DNA from: Zunongwangia atlantica 22II14-10F7
GTDB taxonomy: Bacteria; Bacteroidota; Bacteroidia; Flavobacteriales; Flavobacteriaceae
Assembly: GCF_002094855.1 (NCBI RefSeq)
Contig: NZ_ARYN01000017.1
Coordinates: 44,084-108,083, forward strand
Length of the DNA: 64,000 nt
Reading direction: 5' to 3'
Under the pieces are notes generated by a model. The model was not told where the DNA came from. It saw nothing but the letters and a program-made list of their open reading frames with translations, and made no database searches. The translations under genes and the position numbers were made by a program. Numbering within the stretch: the first letter of the stretch is position 1; each line of letters starts with the position of its first letter. Below are positions 16,498 to 25,019 of this stretch, piece after piece.

Positions 16498-18844
16498 AAT
16501 ATTAGAACGAGCGCTGGAGAGAGAAAAAAAGGCCAGGAAACTTGCCGAAAAAATCCTTGAAGAAAAATCGACCGAACTATTTGAAGTCTCTGAAGCACTT
16601 CGCCAATCCAACAACCGCCTACAGGAACTTCTAAACCAAAAAACCTCACAATTAGAAGGTGTTTTTGTAAATATTATCGACGCTTATATTGTTATGGACA
16701 TCGATGGGAATGTTCTAAAAATGAACCAGGCAGCCAAAGAAATGCTTGGTTACGATAATGAAAATGAGCCTGTAAACCTTCTAAAATTAGTACATTCTGA
16801 ATATGTGGAATATACGGCAGCGGCTTTTAAACAATTATATCATACCGGTAGCTATAACGATTATAAAGCCAGAATTATAACTAAAGACGGTACTGAAAAG
16901 ATCGTACAAATTAACGCAAGTATTATCTATGACCGTGATGGCAAACCAACCGCTGCACAAGGTGTTGCCAGAGATATTACTGAAGAAATAGCTATTAAAA
17001 AACAGCTGGAATCCCAGAATAAACAGCTAGATTTAATTTTCGATAACTCCCCTATTGGAATCTCTCTTACCCGAACAAATTTTAAAGACCTTATTAAAGT
17101 AAATAGAGCTTTAGTAAGCATGTTTGGATATTCTCTTGAAGAATTTAACAATCTTAGCATTAAGGATGTATCCCATCCAGATGATGATGATAGCAGTGAA
17201 CAGCTAAGGCAAATGATTGAAGGTGAAATAGATTCTTATACCATTAATAAACGTTACATTAAAAAAAGTGGCGAAACATTATGGGCCAGAACAAGAGTTG
17301 CTGCCATTAGGGATGAGGATAACAATATCCTATACCAGGTAGCAACAGTAGAAGATATTACGAAAGAAAAGATAGCAAAAGAAAAAATCGAAGAGTCTGA
17401 AAACCGACTTTCAACCTTAATTGTTAATTTACAAACCGGGATTTTATTAGAAGATGAGAATCGAAAAATACTGCTTACCAATAAGAAATTCTGTAATCTT
17501 TTTGGGCTAGACACACCACCTGAGGAGTTTAAAGGTGCAGATTGCTCTAATGCGGCAGAGGAGAATAAAATGTATTTTAAAAATCCAGAACAATTTGTAA
17601 ATAGAATTGATGAGTTACTGGAGAAAAAAGAAATTGTAATTGCAGAAGAGTTAGAACTTGTAAATGGCAGTATATACGAGCGAAGCTATATCCCTATTTA
17701 TCACGAAGGCAGATATAAAGGCCATCTTTGGAGCTACGACGATATCACTATTCAGAAAAATTATAAGGAAAGTCTTAAAGCTCAAAAAGAAAAATATAGT
17801 AGTATAATCGCTAATATGAACCTGGGACTTTTAGAAGTAGATCTTAATGATCATATTCTAATGGCGAACCAAAGTTTTACTGAAATGAGTGGCTACCATG
17901 AAGAAGAACTTATTGGTAAAACCGCATCTGATATATTTTTAATTCCCGAATCTAAAGCTGAGTTTAATAAACACGACAAGGTTAGACGAAAAGGAATTTC
18001 CAATTCTTACGAAGTTAGAGTAAAAACCAAAAACAATAAACTTAAGTATTGGTTGGTTAGTGGTGCCCCTAATTACGATTTAAACGGAAAAATGATTGGT
18101 TCTATAGGTATACATCTGGATATTACTGAGATGAAACTCTTAGAGGCACAAAAAGAGCAACTACTTAAAAACCTTGAACAACAAAACGAGCATCTTAACG
18201 AATATGCACACATTGTTTCTCACGATTTAAAATCGCCATTAAGAAATATCTCTGCCCTTTTAAGTTGGACCAAAGAAGATTTTAGAGAAAAACTAGGAGA
18301 GGAAAGTATGATGAATCTGGATCTTATGCAGGGAAAAGTAGAGAAGATGGATCATCTTATCGAAAACATCTTAAGATACTCTAGCATCGAAGATGGTAAT
18401 ATCCAAAATCAGGAACTAGACTTGCAGGAGCTGGTTTTAGATATTTTAGAACTAATTTATATTCCAGATCATATTAAAGTTAGCATCATAAACAAGCTAC
18501 CTATAATTTATGGTGATCGCACAAGGATTCAGCAGGTATTCCAAAATCTTTTAAGTAATGCTGTTAATTATATCGACAAAGAAAAGGGCTTTGTAGAAAT
18601 TGATTATACCGAAAATACGACGCACTACATTTTCAGTATAAAAGATAATGGTGTGGGTATAGAAAAAGAACATCATCAACGAATCTTTAAAATTTTCAAT
18701 GCCCTGGGAACTCATGAAAAATCTACTGGTGTTGGTTTAAGTATCGTTAAAAAAGTAATCGATTTATATGATGGAGAAATCTGGCTAGATAGTGAAGTTG
18801 GTAAAGGCACAGTGTTCTTTTTCAGTTTAAAAAAGCAATCATGA
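16475..18844 (+). CDS. Multi-PAS sensor histidine kinase, partner of H-NOX
   Basis: A 789-residue soluble kinase with no transmembrane helix or signal peptide. An N-terminal coiled coil covers ~5-60 ('EREKKARKLAEKILEEKSTELFEVSEALRQ'). Four PAS domains follow at roughly 58-172, 185-300, 308-430 and 438-556, most ending in the usual 'DITE' linker. HisKA has phospho-acceptor H583 in 'EYAHIVSHDLKSPLR', and the ATPase domain spans ~685-787 (N-box 'NLLSNAVNYI', G1 'KDNGVGI', G2 'GVGLSI'). It overlaps H-NOX by 23 bp and the FIST gene by 4 bp. The core resembles the second kinase of this operon closely. It is probably inhibited or activated by NO-bound H-NOX, as in HnoK systems. Confidence 0.92.
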   Translation: MEPTKKIEILERALEREKKARKLAEKILEEKSTELFEVSEALRQSNNRLQELLNQKTSQLEGVFVNIIDAYIVMDIDGNVLKMNQAAKEMLGYDNENEPVNLLKLVHSEYVEYTAAAFKQLYHTGSYNDYKARIITKDGTEKIVQINASIIYDRDGKPTAAQGVARDITEEIAIKKQLESQNKQLDLIFDNSPIGISLTRTNFKDLIKVNRALVSMFGYSLEEFNNLSIKDVSHPDDDDSSEQLRQMIEGEIDSYTINKRYIKKSGETLWARTRVAAIRDEDNNILYQVATVEDITKEKIAKEKIEESENRLSTLIVNLQTGILLEDENRKILLTNKKFCNLFGLDTPPEEFKGADCSNAAEENKMYFKNPEQFVNRIDELLEKKEIVIAEELELVNGSIYERSYIPIYHEGRYKGHLWSYDDITIQKNYKESLKAQKEKYSSIIANMNLGLLEVDLNDHILMANQSFTEMSGYHEEELIGKTASDIFLIPESKAEFNKHDKVRRKGISNSYEVRVKTKNNKLKYWLVSGAPNYDLNGKMIGSIGIHLDITEMKLLEAQKEQLLKNLEQQNEHLNEYAHIVSHDLKSPLRNISALLSWTKEDFREKLGEESMMNLDLMQGKVEKMDHLIENILRYSSIEDGNIQNQELDLQELVLDILELIYIPDHIKVSIINKLPIIYGDRTRIQQVFQNLLSNAVNYIDKEKGFVEIDYTENTTHYIFSIKDNGVGIEKEHHQRIFKIFNALGTHEKSTGVGLSIVKKVIDLYDGEIWLDSEVGKGTVFFFSLKKQS

Positions 18845-19977
18845 AAATAATTCAGGCATTAAAAACAATAGATTCTCCCTGGCAATATAAGGGTGACCAT
18901 AAAGAAGATTTAAATAATCCACTGGTTTTAATTTTTGCCGAAAGAAAACTATTGCAAAACCCTGAAATTTTAGAAGATATACGCGAAGAATTCCCTTATC
19001 GCCACCTTATTTTTGGGAGTTCTGCCGGAGAAATTATTGGAGAAAAGGTTACTGAAAATTCTATCGCAGTGACCTTAATTGAATTCGAAAAATCTACTTT
19101 CGAGGTTAAAACTGCAAATATCCTGGACTTTAATAAAAATGGTGAAGCTTTGGGATATAATCTGGCAAGCCAATTTAAAAAAGAAAATTTAAAACATTTC
19201 TTTGTAATTTCAGAAGGCAGTTTTGTTAATGGCAGCGCTTTAATTAAAGGGGTAGAAAAATATACCGATCAAAAAATCACCCTAACCGGAGGATTATGTG
19301 GTGATGGTGCAAGATTTAAAAAAACCTTGGCCTCTTATAACGAAAATCCAAAAGAAGGAGAAATTGTAATAATTGGCCTATATGGTGAAAGCCTTCAGGT
19401 TAGTTATGCCAGTTATGGCGGTTGGATTCCTTTTGGTCCAGAACGTATAATTACCAAATCTAAGGATAACGTACTTATAGAATTAGATGATTTACCCGCT
19501 TTAGACCTTTATTCTAAATATCTTGGAGAAAAAGCAAATGAACTTCCCCAGGCCGCTCTTTTATATCCTTTAAATGTTACTGAAAAAGGTAAACCCTATA
19601 GCCTGGTACGAACAATCCTGAATATAGACGTAAAGAACAAATCGATGATCCTGGCAGGTGACGTTCCTGAAGGCGCACATGCACAATTAATGATGGCTAC
19701 CGTAGATGGCATAGCACAGGGAGCTGCAACCGCTGCGTCGCGAGCGATGAAAAAACACGCTACCCTACCCCAACTGGCTTTATTAGTTAGTTGTATTGGG
19801 AGGCGTATTGTTATGGATCAAAGAGTTGAAGAAGAGATAGAAGAAGTCTCTGAAATTTTAGGTAAACAGGCCAAAATAGCCGGCTTTTATTCTTACGGAG
19901 AAATTGCACCATTCTCAACAAGTATAGAATGTAATCTGCACAATCAAACCATGACACTAACTTTAATTAGCGAATAG
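18841..19977 (+). CDS. FIST N/C domain sensor protein (NosP-like)
   Basis: A 378-residue protein that is FIST_N plus FIST_C end to end. Landmarks are 'HLIFGSSAGEIIGEKV' near residue 55, 'LTGGLCGDGARFKKT' near 150, 'GDVPEGAHAQLMMA' near 280, 'LLVSCIGRRIVMDQRVEEEIEEV' near 325 and the C-terminal 'GFYSYGEIAPF...LHNQTMTLT'. Stand-alone FIST proteins beside NahK-type kinases include NosP, a heme-based NO sensor in Pseudomonas, Shewanella, Vibrio and Legionella. The gene lies between two kinases (4-bp overlap before, 1-bp gap after). I infer a NosP role from family and context; heme binding is not proven and other FIST proteins may bind small ligands. Confidence 0.88.
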   Translation: MKIIQALKTIDSPWQYKGDHKEDLNNPLVLIFAERKLLQNPEILEDIREEFPYRHLIFGSSAGEIIGEKVTENSIAVTLIEFEKSTFEVKTANILDFNKNGEALGYNLASQFKKENLKHFFVISEGSFVNGSALIKGVEKYTDQKITLTGGLCGDGARFKKTLASYNENPKEGEIVIIGLYGESLQVSYASYGGWIPFGPERIITKSKDNVLIELDDLPALDLYSKYLGEKANELPQAALLYPLNVTEKGKPYSLVRTILNIDVKNKSMILAGDVPEGAHAQLMMATVDGIAQGAATAASRAMKKHATLPQLALLVSCIGRRIVMDQRVEEEIEEVSEILGKQAKIAGFYSYGEIAPFSTSIECNLHNQTMTLTLISE

Positions 19978-19978
19978 C

Positions 19979-21025
19979 ATGAACCCTCTATTAAAACGGC
20001 AAATAAGGAAATACTTCCCTGAAGAATTTAGCAACGACCAACGATTTACTGAATTTTTTAAAGCCATAGAGGAATCTTATAAAACAAACGACGATCAACT
20101 AAATATGATTCAGCGAGCTATGAATATAAGCTCAGACGAATTATTTAGCGCTAACCGAAAGTTACGAATAGAAGCACATAGCCAAAAAGAAATCTTAGAT
20201 CGATTAAAATCTGTAATTGCAACATTAGATATAAAAAATTCAGCCAACAAAGATCAGTCTAATGAAGAGTTGAATGTTTCAGACCTTGCAACATATATCG
20301 AAAAACAATCCTGGGAAATCGCTAAAATCAATAAAGAGCAGGAAGAGCTTTTGTTAAACCTGGAGAAGAAAAACCAGGTACTTTCAGATTATGCGCATAT
20401 GGTTTCTCACGATTTAAAATCCCCTCTAAGAAGCATCAACAGCCTTGTTACCTGGCTTAAACAAGACTATGCTGGCAAAATAGATGAAGACGCTATTAAA
20501 CAGCTAAATATGATTTTAAAAAGTGTAGAGAAAATGGATGCACTAATTAGCGGTATTTTAAATTACTCTACTATAGACCAGGAAGTAGTAGCTGCTTACG
20601 AGGTAGACATAGATCATCTTGTAAACGAAATCATTCAGATTATCTATAAACCTGAGCATATAAAAATTGAAATTTCAGAGAAACTTCCTGTAATAAACGG
20701 GGATAAATTCAGGCTGCAACAATTATTTCAGAATTTAATTCAAAATGCTGTAAAAAGTATTGATAAACCTGAAGGTATCATTTTAATTAATGTAGAAGAA
20801 AATGGGAAATTCTGGAAATATTCTGTAAAAGATAACGGAAAAGGCATCGATAAAGAGCATTTCAATAAAATTTTTCAGATATTTGAAAAAATTGATAATG
20901 ATTTTACTTCTACCGGAATTGGATTATCTATCGTAAAAAAAATCATCGATTTTTATGGTGGGAAAATCTGGTTAGAAAGTGAATTATCAAAAGGCACCAT
21001 TTTCTACTTTACTTTACCTAAATAA
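19979..21025 (+). CDS. Sensor histidine kinase, NahK-like N-terminus, partner of FIST protein
   Basis: A 348-residue soluble kinase. The N-terminal ~80 residues ('MNPLLKRQIRKYFP', 'EESYKTNDDQLNMIQRAMNISSDELFSANRKLR') match the helical segment found on kinases encoded next to FIST proteins. No PAS domain is present. HisKA carries H144 in 'DYAHMVSHDLKSPLR', and the ATPase domain shows 'NLIQNAVKSI', 'KDNGKGI' and 'GIGLSI'. The catalytic core is clearly paralogous to that of the PAS kinase upstream, suggesting duplication with different sensory fronts. It probably transduces the FIST signal. It has no receiver of its own, so it would feed the stand-alone receivers. Confidence 0.9.
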   Translation: MNPLLKRQIRKYFPEEFSNDQRFTEFFKAIEESYKTNDDQLNMIQRAMNISSDELFSANRKLRIEAHSQKEILDRLKSVIATLDIKNSANKDQSNEELNVSDLATYIEKQSWEIAKINKEQEELLLNLEKKNQVLSDYAHMVSHDLKSPLRSINSLVTWLKQDYAGKIDEDAIKQLNMILKSVEKMDALISGILNYSTIDQEVVAAYEVDIDHLVNEIIQIIYKPEHIKIEISEKLPVINGDKFRLQQLFQNLIQNAVKSIDKPEGIILINVEENGKFWKYSVKDNGKGIDKEHFNKIFQIFEKIDNDFTSTGIGLSIVKKIIDFYGGKIWLESELSKGTIFYFTLPK

Positions 21026-21031
21026 ATCGAT

Positions 21032-21358
21032 ATGGAAGAGAAACCTAACTACTCTTACATAAGCCAGCTTTCTGGTGGAGACAAAGACTTTGAAGAGCAA
21101 TTACTTGATGTAGTTCGACTAGAGCTGCCACAGGAGATTGAGAATTACAAAAATCATTTGGAAATAGATAATTTTATGCGCGCCGGTGACGATGTTCATA
21201 AAATTAAACATAAAATTAGTATTTTAGGCTTAGAAAAGAGTTACCAGGTGGCTATAGATCACGAAGACAACTTAAGAGAAGGTGTTTTAGATGATGATCT
21301 TTATAAGCGATTTGAAGAAATTCTTAATGCAATGACCAAGTTTATCGAAAAAGCCTAA
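21032..21358 (+). CDS. Histidine phosphotransfer (Hpt) protein
   Basis: A 108-residue, all-helical protein. 'GDDVHKIKHKISILGLEKSY' matches the Hpt signature, with H56 as the likely phospho-acceptor and K59 as the conserved lysine. It has no other domain. It starts 6 bp after the FIST kinase and ends 10 bp before the LytTR gene. A free Hpt takes phosphate from a receiver aspartate and passes it to another, so its place here argues for a four-step relay: kinase, CheY-like receiver, Hpt, LytTR receiver. Direct kinase-to-LytTR transfer remains possible. Confidence 0.9.
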   Translation: MEEKPNYSYISQLSGGDKDFEEQLLDVVRLELPQEIENYKNHLEIDNFMRAGDDVHKIKHKISILGLEKSYQVAIDHEDNLREGVLDDDLYKRFEEILNAMTKFIEKA

Positions 21359-21368
21359 AACCTAACCT

Positions 21369-22088
21369 ATGCAGTGTATAATTGTAGATGACGAAGCAGC
21401 AGCAAGAACCATCTTAAAAAAACTTGCTTCTAATAACGAAAATCTAGAAGTACAGGCAGAATTTTCTAATGCCTTACAGGCCATTAAGCATCTTAACCAA
21501 CATGAGGTAGAGCTTATTTTCCTTGATATACACATGCCAGATTTTACAGGTTTCGATTTTATTCAAACCATAAAAAATCCTCCAAAAATTATATTATCAA
21601 CTTCAGATAGAAATTTTGCTATTGAAGCTTTTGAATACGATTGTATCGTAGATTACATCGTTAAACCTATTACACAGGAGCGATTTGATAAAGCCATAAA
21701 AAAAGCTTTAAGTTTTACTCCAAAAGATGAAAAAGATACTTCTTCTGAAAAAGTAGATACGAACATAAAAGAGTCTGGCAATGATCTTTACGTAAATATC
21801 GATCGTAGATTAATTAAAATCGATATTCCAAGCATTTATTTAATTGAAGCCAGAGGCGATTATATTCTAATTAAAACATCTGGTAAAAATTACACGGTAC
21901 ACTCTACCATGAAAAAAATTGAAGAAAAATTACCTGAAAACCTCTTTTTAAAAATCCACAGATCTTTTATTATAAACGTTGATAAAATTATTGATATTGA
22001 AGATAATAGCGTTCTTATTGAAAAAGATGTAATTCCTGTGAGCCGTTCTAACCGCCCGGAACTTATGAAACGCTTAAATCTTTTATAG
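21369..22088 (+). CDS. LytTR-family DNA-binding response regulator
   Basis: A 239-residue regulator. The N-terminal receiver has 'VDDE' at 6-9, phospho-acceptor D53 in 'LIFLDIHMPDFTG' and K in 'YIVKPI'. The C-terminal LytTR domain runs from about 135 to 237 ('IYLIEARGDYILIKTSGKNYTVHSTMKKIEEKLPENLFLKIHRSFIINVDKI'). It is the only DNA-binding output of the operon; no GGDEF, EAL or HD-GYP domain is encoded nearby. That contrasts with many H-NOX and NosP systems, which act on cyclic-di-GMP. Its targets are unknown, and its own operon or the RNA candidate downstream would be natural ones to test. Confidence 0.94.
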   Translation: MQCIIVDDEAAARTILKKLASNNENLEVQAEFSNALQAIKHLNQHEVELIFLDIHMPDFTGFDFIQTIKNPPKIILSTSDRNFAIEAFEYDCIVDYIVKPITQERFDKAIKKALSFTPKDEKDTSSEKVDTNIKESGNDLYVNIDRRLIKIDIPSIYLIEARGDYILIKTSGKNYTVHSTMKKIEEKLPENLFLKIHRSFIINVDKIIDIEDNSVLIEKDVIPVSRSNRPELMKRLNLL

Positions 22089-22188
22089 TTAAGCGTGAAA
22101 AATTACAATTCGTCGGTACTTAATTACCGCCCATCTACACTTTAAAAATCCTCAACGATTTCTTCTAATTTCAGCTTTAATGCTGCCC

Positions 22189-22610
22189 TATATTTGTCAT
22201 GTAGTTAAGAGATAAACATATCACCATAACTACTAGATGTTTGACATAATTTTTTGTTTTTGAGTTTTGAGTTTATTCGCTCAGCGCCTTTCCTATAAAG
22301 CTAAGAGCCCTACTAATTAGATTATAGGTTGGTACTGAGCAGGCATTAATCAGTCCGGGAGAAAAACCTCCTCGGTAGAAGAATGATAATTGAATTGTTG
22401 TGACTGAAATATTGCCTTTTTAAACAAATGAAATTGGGATTGGATAAGGTATTTCCCTTTTCTAGAAAAAAGAAAAGGGAAGTTTACCAAAAAGAATATG
22501 ATATAAGATTTTTAGGCTAATACATATAGTTGGATTATAAGATTGGTTAGTTAGTTGGTTAGGTTAGGTTGAAAATGCCGGGAGTGGTTACCCGGCATTT
22601 TCTTTTTATT
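22189..22610 (+). ncRNA. Candidate structured non-coding RNA with own promoter and terminator
   Basis: The 582-bp gap after the LytTR gene has no coding frame. A perfect -7 box TATATTTG is at 22189-22196. A long imperfect hairpin follows: GCTCAG (22279-22284) pairs with CTGAGC (22335-22340), and inside it CCTATAA (22292-22298) pairs with TTATAGG (22322-22328). A second hairpin is at 22355-22375 (CCGGGAG with CTCC, a bulged T, then CGG). A third has 11-bp perfect arms (22453-22463/22471-22481). A strong terminator ends the stretch at 22572-22608. A transcript of about 400 nt is predicted. I do not recognise the family; it could also be a long 3' UTR of the signalling operon. Confidence 0.4.
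22572..22608 (+). terminator. Rho-independent terminator, plus strand
   Basis: An 11-bp perfect stem (AAAATGCCGGG / CCCGGCATTTT) with an 8-base loop, followed by a T-rich run. It lies about 480 bp beyond the LytTR stop. Confidence 0.85.
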
Positions 22611-22623
22611 AGGTTTAGAAAAC

Positions 22624-22651
22624 AAAAAGCCCGGCAATTGCCGGGCTTTTT
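22624..22651. terminator. Bidirectional terminator palindrome
   Basis: A perfect 28-bp palindrome: A5, then GCCCGGCAA paired with TTGCCGGGC, then T5. It lies 19 bp past the stop codon of the minus-strand GH3 gene and has A and T runs on the correct sides to stop transcription in both directions. Confidence 0.85.
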
Positions 22652-22670
22652 TCTTAATCATTAGGCTAGA

Positions 22671-25016
22671 TTAATTCTTCAGTACTGGCATTTCAGTATC
22701 TAAATCGAAGGTGTTATTTACTTTTTCTGCAGTGATATTAGAAGAAACTTCAAGGTTCTCTTTAAGTTTTATATCTAAAGAAGACGCCCCAACTTTTATG
22801 GTGTAGGTTCCTTCTTCAACAATCCATGCACTTTGCTCGTCTACAAAAGAAGCAAGATCTTTTGCTTTTAATGTAAACTTTAAGCTTTCACTTTTACCTG
22901 GTTTTAAGATTTTGGTTTTCCCAAAGGCTTTTAATTCCTGTACAGGTTTATCTACCATATTTGCAGGTGCATTTACATATAATTGTACCACTTCTTTCCC
23001 GGCAACTTTACCAGTATTGGTCACTTTTACAGAAACTTCTACTTCATCATTAAAATTAGAAGAACTAAGTTTTAAATCTGAATACTCAAAAGTAGTATAC
23101 GAGTTCCCGTAACCAAATTCGTAAGACGATTTTACATCGAAGGTATTAAAGTAACGATACCCAATATAAATTCCTTCTTTATAATAAACATCAGTTGGTT
23201 TTTGTACCGGCTCTCCTAACCAGTTTGCTGCTGAAGCATGATGGTTATAATCAATAGGGAAAGTCATGGTTAATTTACCACTTGGGTTTACTTCGCCACT
23301 AAAAACATCGGCTACAGAGTTTCCGCCTTCCTGGCCTGGCTGCCATGCTAATAAAATAGCATCAACTTTATCTTTCCATGATGCCGTTTCAATAACACCA
23401 CCAATATTAAGAATCACGATAACTTTTTTACCTTCAGCATGAAAAGCTTTAGTTACAGTGTTAATCAATTTAACCTCGTCCTGACCTAAATAGAAGTCAT
23501 CATCTATCTTTCTATCGAACTGCTCACCTGAATTTCTTCCTAAAGTAATAACCGCAACATCTGCAGATTTTGCTTTAGCTTCTACTAATTCATCCTCTGG
23601 TAACATTTCAGGCAAACGCTTATTATCGGCTAACAAACCAATTTCTTCACGTCGCTTATTTTCATTTTCTACCGCTTGTGCTACAAATGGCTCATATAAG
23701 TTCTGTAATTCTTTATCTACAGTGTAACCTGCGTTATCTAATCCTTGTAGCAGCGAAATACTATAGGCTTCGTTTACATCTCCACTCCCGGTACCACCAG
23801 CAATAAAGCTATAAGAGTGATCACCAAAAACAGCGATGCTTCCAGATTTATCAGTAAATGGTAATACGTTATCGTCATTTTTCAATAAAATCATTCCTTC
23901 AGCAGCAGCTTTTCTTGTTACCTGTGCATGCGCTTCTAGATCTGGTTTATTGCTGAATTTATACTTATCTGTAGTTGGTGATTTACGGATGTATTCTAAA
24001 ATACGTCTTAGACTGGCATTTACCGCTTCTTCGTTTACATTTCCTTCTTCAATGGCTTTAGCCAATGCATCACGCTGCGCTTCAGTTCCAGGCATCAATA
24101 GATCATTACCTGCATTGATCTGAGCGACAACATCACTCACAGATCCTTCTTCCAAAATAGATTCGAATCCTGGATAACCACCAAACCAATCGGTCATAAC
24201 CAAACCTTCGTATCCCCACTCATCTCTAAGAATAGTGGTTAATAGATCTTTGTTTGCAGAAGCATAAGTTCCATTTAGTTTATTATAAGCCGTCATCACC
24301 GTCCATGGTTTAGACTCCTTTATCGCAATTTCGAAACCACGTAAATAGATCTCTCTCATTGCACGCTCGCTAATATGCGCGTTTACCGCCAGACGATTTG
24401 TTTCCTGGTTGTTTGCCGCGAAATGCTTTATAGAAGTTCCCACATCGTGAGACTGAATACCTTTAATATAAGCACTGGCAATTTTACCGGCAACTAAAGG
24501 ATCTTCAGAATAATATTCAAAGTTTCTTCCGTTAAGCGGATTTCTATGAATATTTAAGGCAGGTGCTAATAAAACATCAACTCCGTATTCCTTCACTTCT
24601 TCCCCCATGGCTTCTCCTACAGCTTCAATTAAATCTGTATTCCAGGTTGAAGCCAATGCCGTCCCTACAGGAAATGCAGTTGCATAATAGGTATTAGGAT
24701 CGTTTTTACGTTTTGGTTCTATACGTAATCCCGCAGGACCATCTGCAAAAACAGTTTCAGGAATGCCTAATCTTGGTATTTCATCGTTTCCACCGGCTTC
24801 TCCTAAAACTCTAACATCTGGCTCGCCCTCTAAAGGTACTAATCCAGCATATCCAGGCATACCAGGACCAACTAATAAATTAGCTTTTTCTCTAGGCGTC
24901 ATTGCCTTAATTAACTCTTCTATAGAAGCTTTTTCGTACTGTGGTGCTTTTTGTGCGGTAGCTGTTTTAAAGCTTAATAAAGCTAAAATAACTACCATAC
25001 TCATTTTCCTTTTCAT
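22671..25016 (-). CDS. Glycoside hydrolase family 3 (beta-glucosidase/xylosidase-like), exported
   Basis: A 781-residue enzyme with a signal peptide (cleavage after 'TATAQ', residue ~22). The GH3 N-terminal barrel has 'PNGRNFE'-type 'LNGRNFEYYSEDP', 'KHFAANNQE' at ~197 and the nucleophile D276 in 'GLVMTDWFGG'. The GH3 C-terminal domain ('EGMILLKNDDNVLPF', 'GDHSYSFIAGGTGSGDV') and a fibronectin III-like domain at the end ('VTNTGKVAGKEVVQLYV') complete the usual architecture. It removes terminal beta-linked sugars, probably in the periplasm. It is the last gene of a receptor-esterase-GH3 operon, 3 bp after the esterase. Exact sugar specificity is not visible. Confidence 0.95.
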   Translation of the reverse strand: MKRKMSMVVILALLSFKTATAQKAPQYEKASIEELIKAMTPREKANLLVGPGMPGYAGLVPLEGEPDVRVLGEAGGNDEIPRLGIPETVFADGPAGLRIEPKRKNDPNTYYATAFPVGTALASTWNTDLIEAVGEAMGEEVKEYGVDVLLAPALNIHRNPLNGRNFEYYSEDPLVAGKIASAYIKGIQSHDVGTSIKHFAANNQETNRLAVNAHISERAMREIYLRGFEIAIKESKPWTVMTAYNKLNGTYASANKDLLTTILRDEWGYEGLVMTDWFGGYPGFESILEEGSVSDVVAQINAGNDLLMPGTEAQRDALAKAIEEGNVNEEAVNASLRRILEYIRKSPTTDKYKFSNKPDLEAHAQVTRKAAAEGMILLKNDDNVLPFTDKSGSIAVFGDHSYSFIAGGTGSGDVNEAYSISLLQGLDNAGYTVDKELQNLYEPFVAQAVENENKRREEIGLLADNKRLPEMLPEDELVEAKAKSADVAVITLGRNSGEQFDRKIDDDFYLGQDEVKLINTVTKAFHAEGKKVIVILNIGGVIETASWKDKVDAILLAWQPGQEGGNSVADVFSGEVNPSGKLTMTFPIDYNHHASAANWLGEPVQKPTDVYYKEGIYIGYRYFNTFDVKSSYEFGYGNSYTTFEYSDLKLSSSNFNDEVEVSVKVTNTGKVAGKEVVQLYVNAPANMVDKPVQELKAFGKTKILKPGKSESLKFTLKAKDLASFVDEQSAWIVEEGTYTIKVGASSLDIKLKENLEVSSNITAEKVNNTFDLDTEMPVLKN

Positions 25017-25019
25017 TTT

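Noticed and set aside
22089..22188. Terminator directly after the LytTR gene
   Set aside because: A short CGGTA/TACCG hairpin exists near 22114-22130 but lacks a T-run; the first convincing terminator is at 22572.
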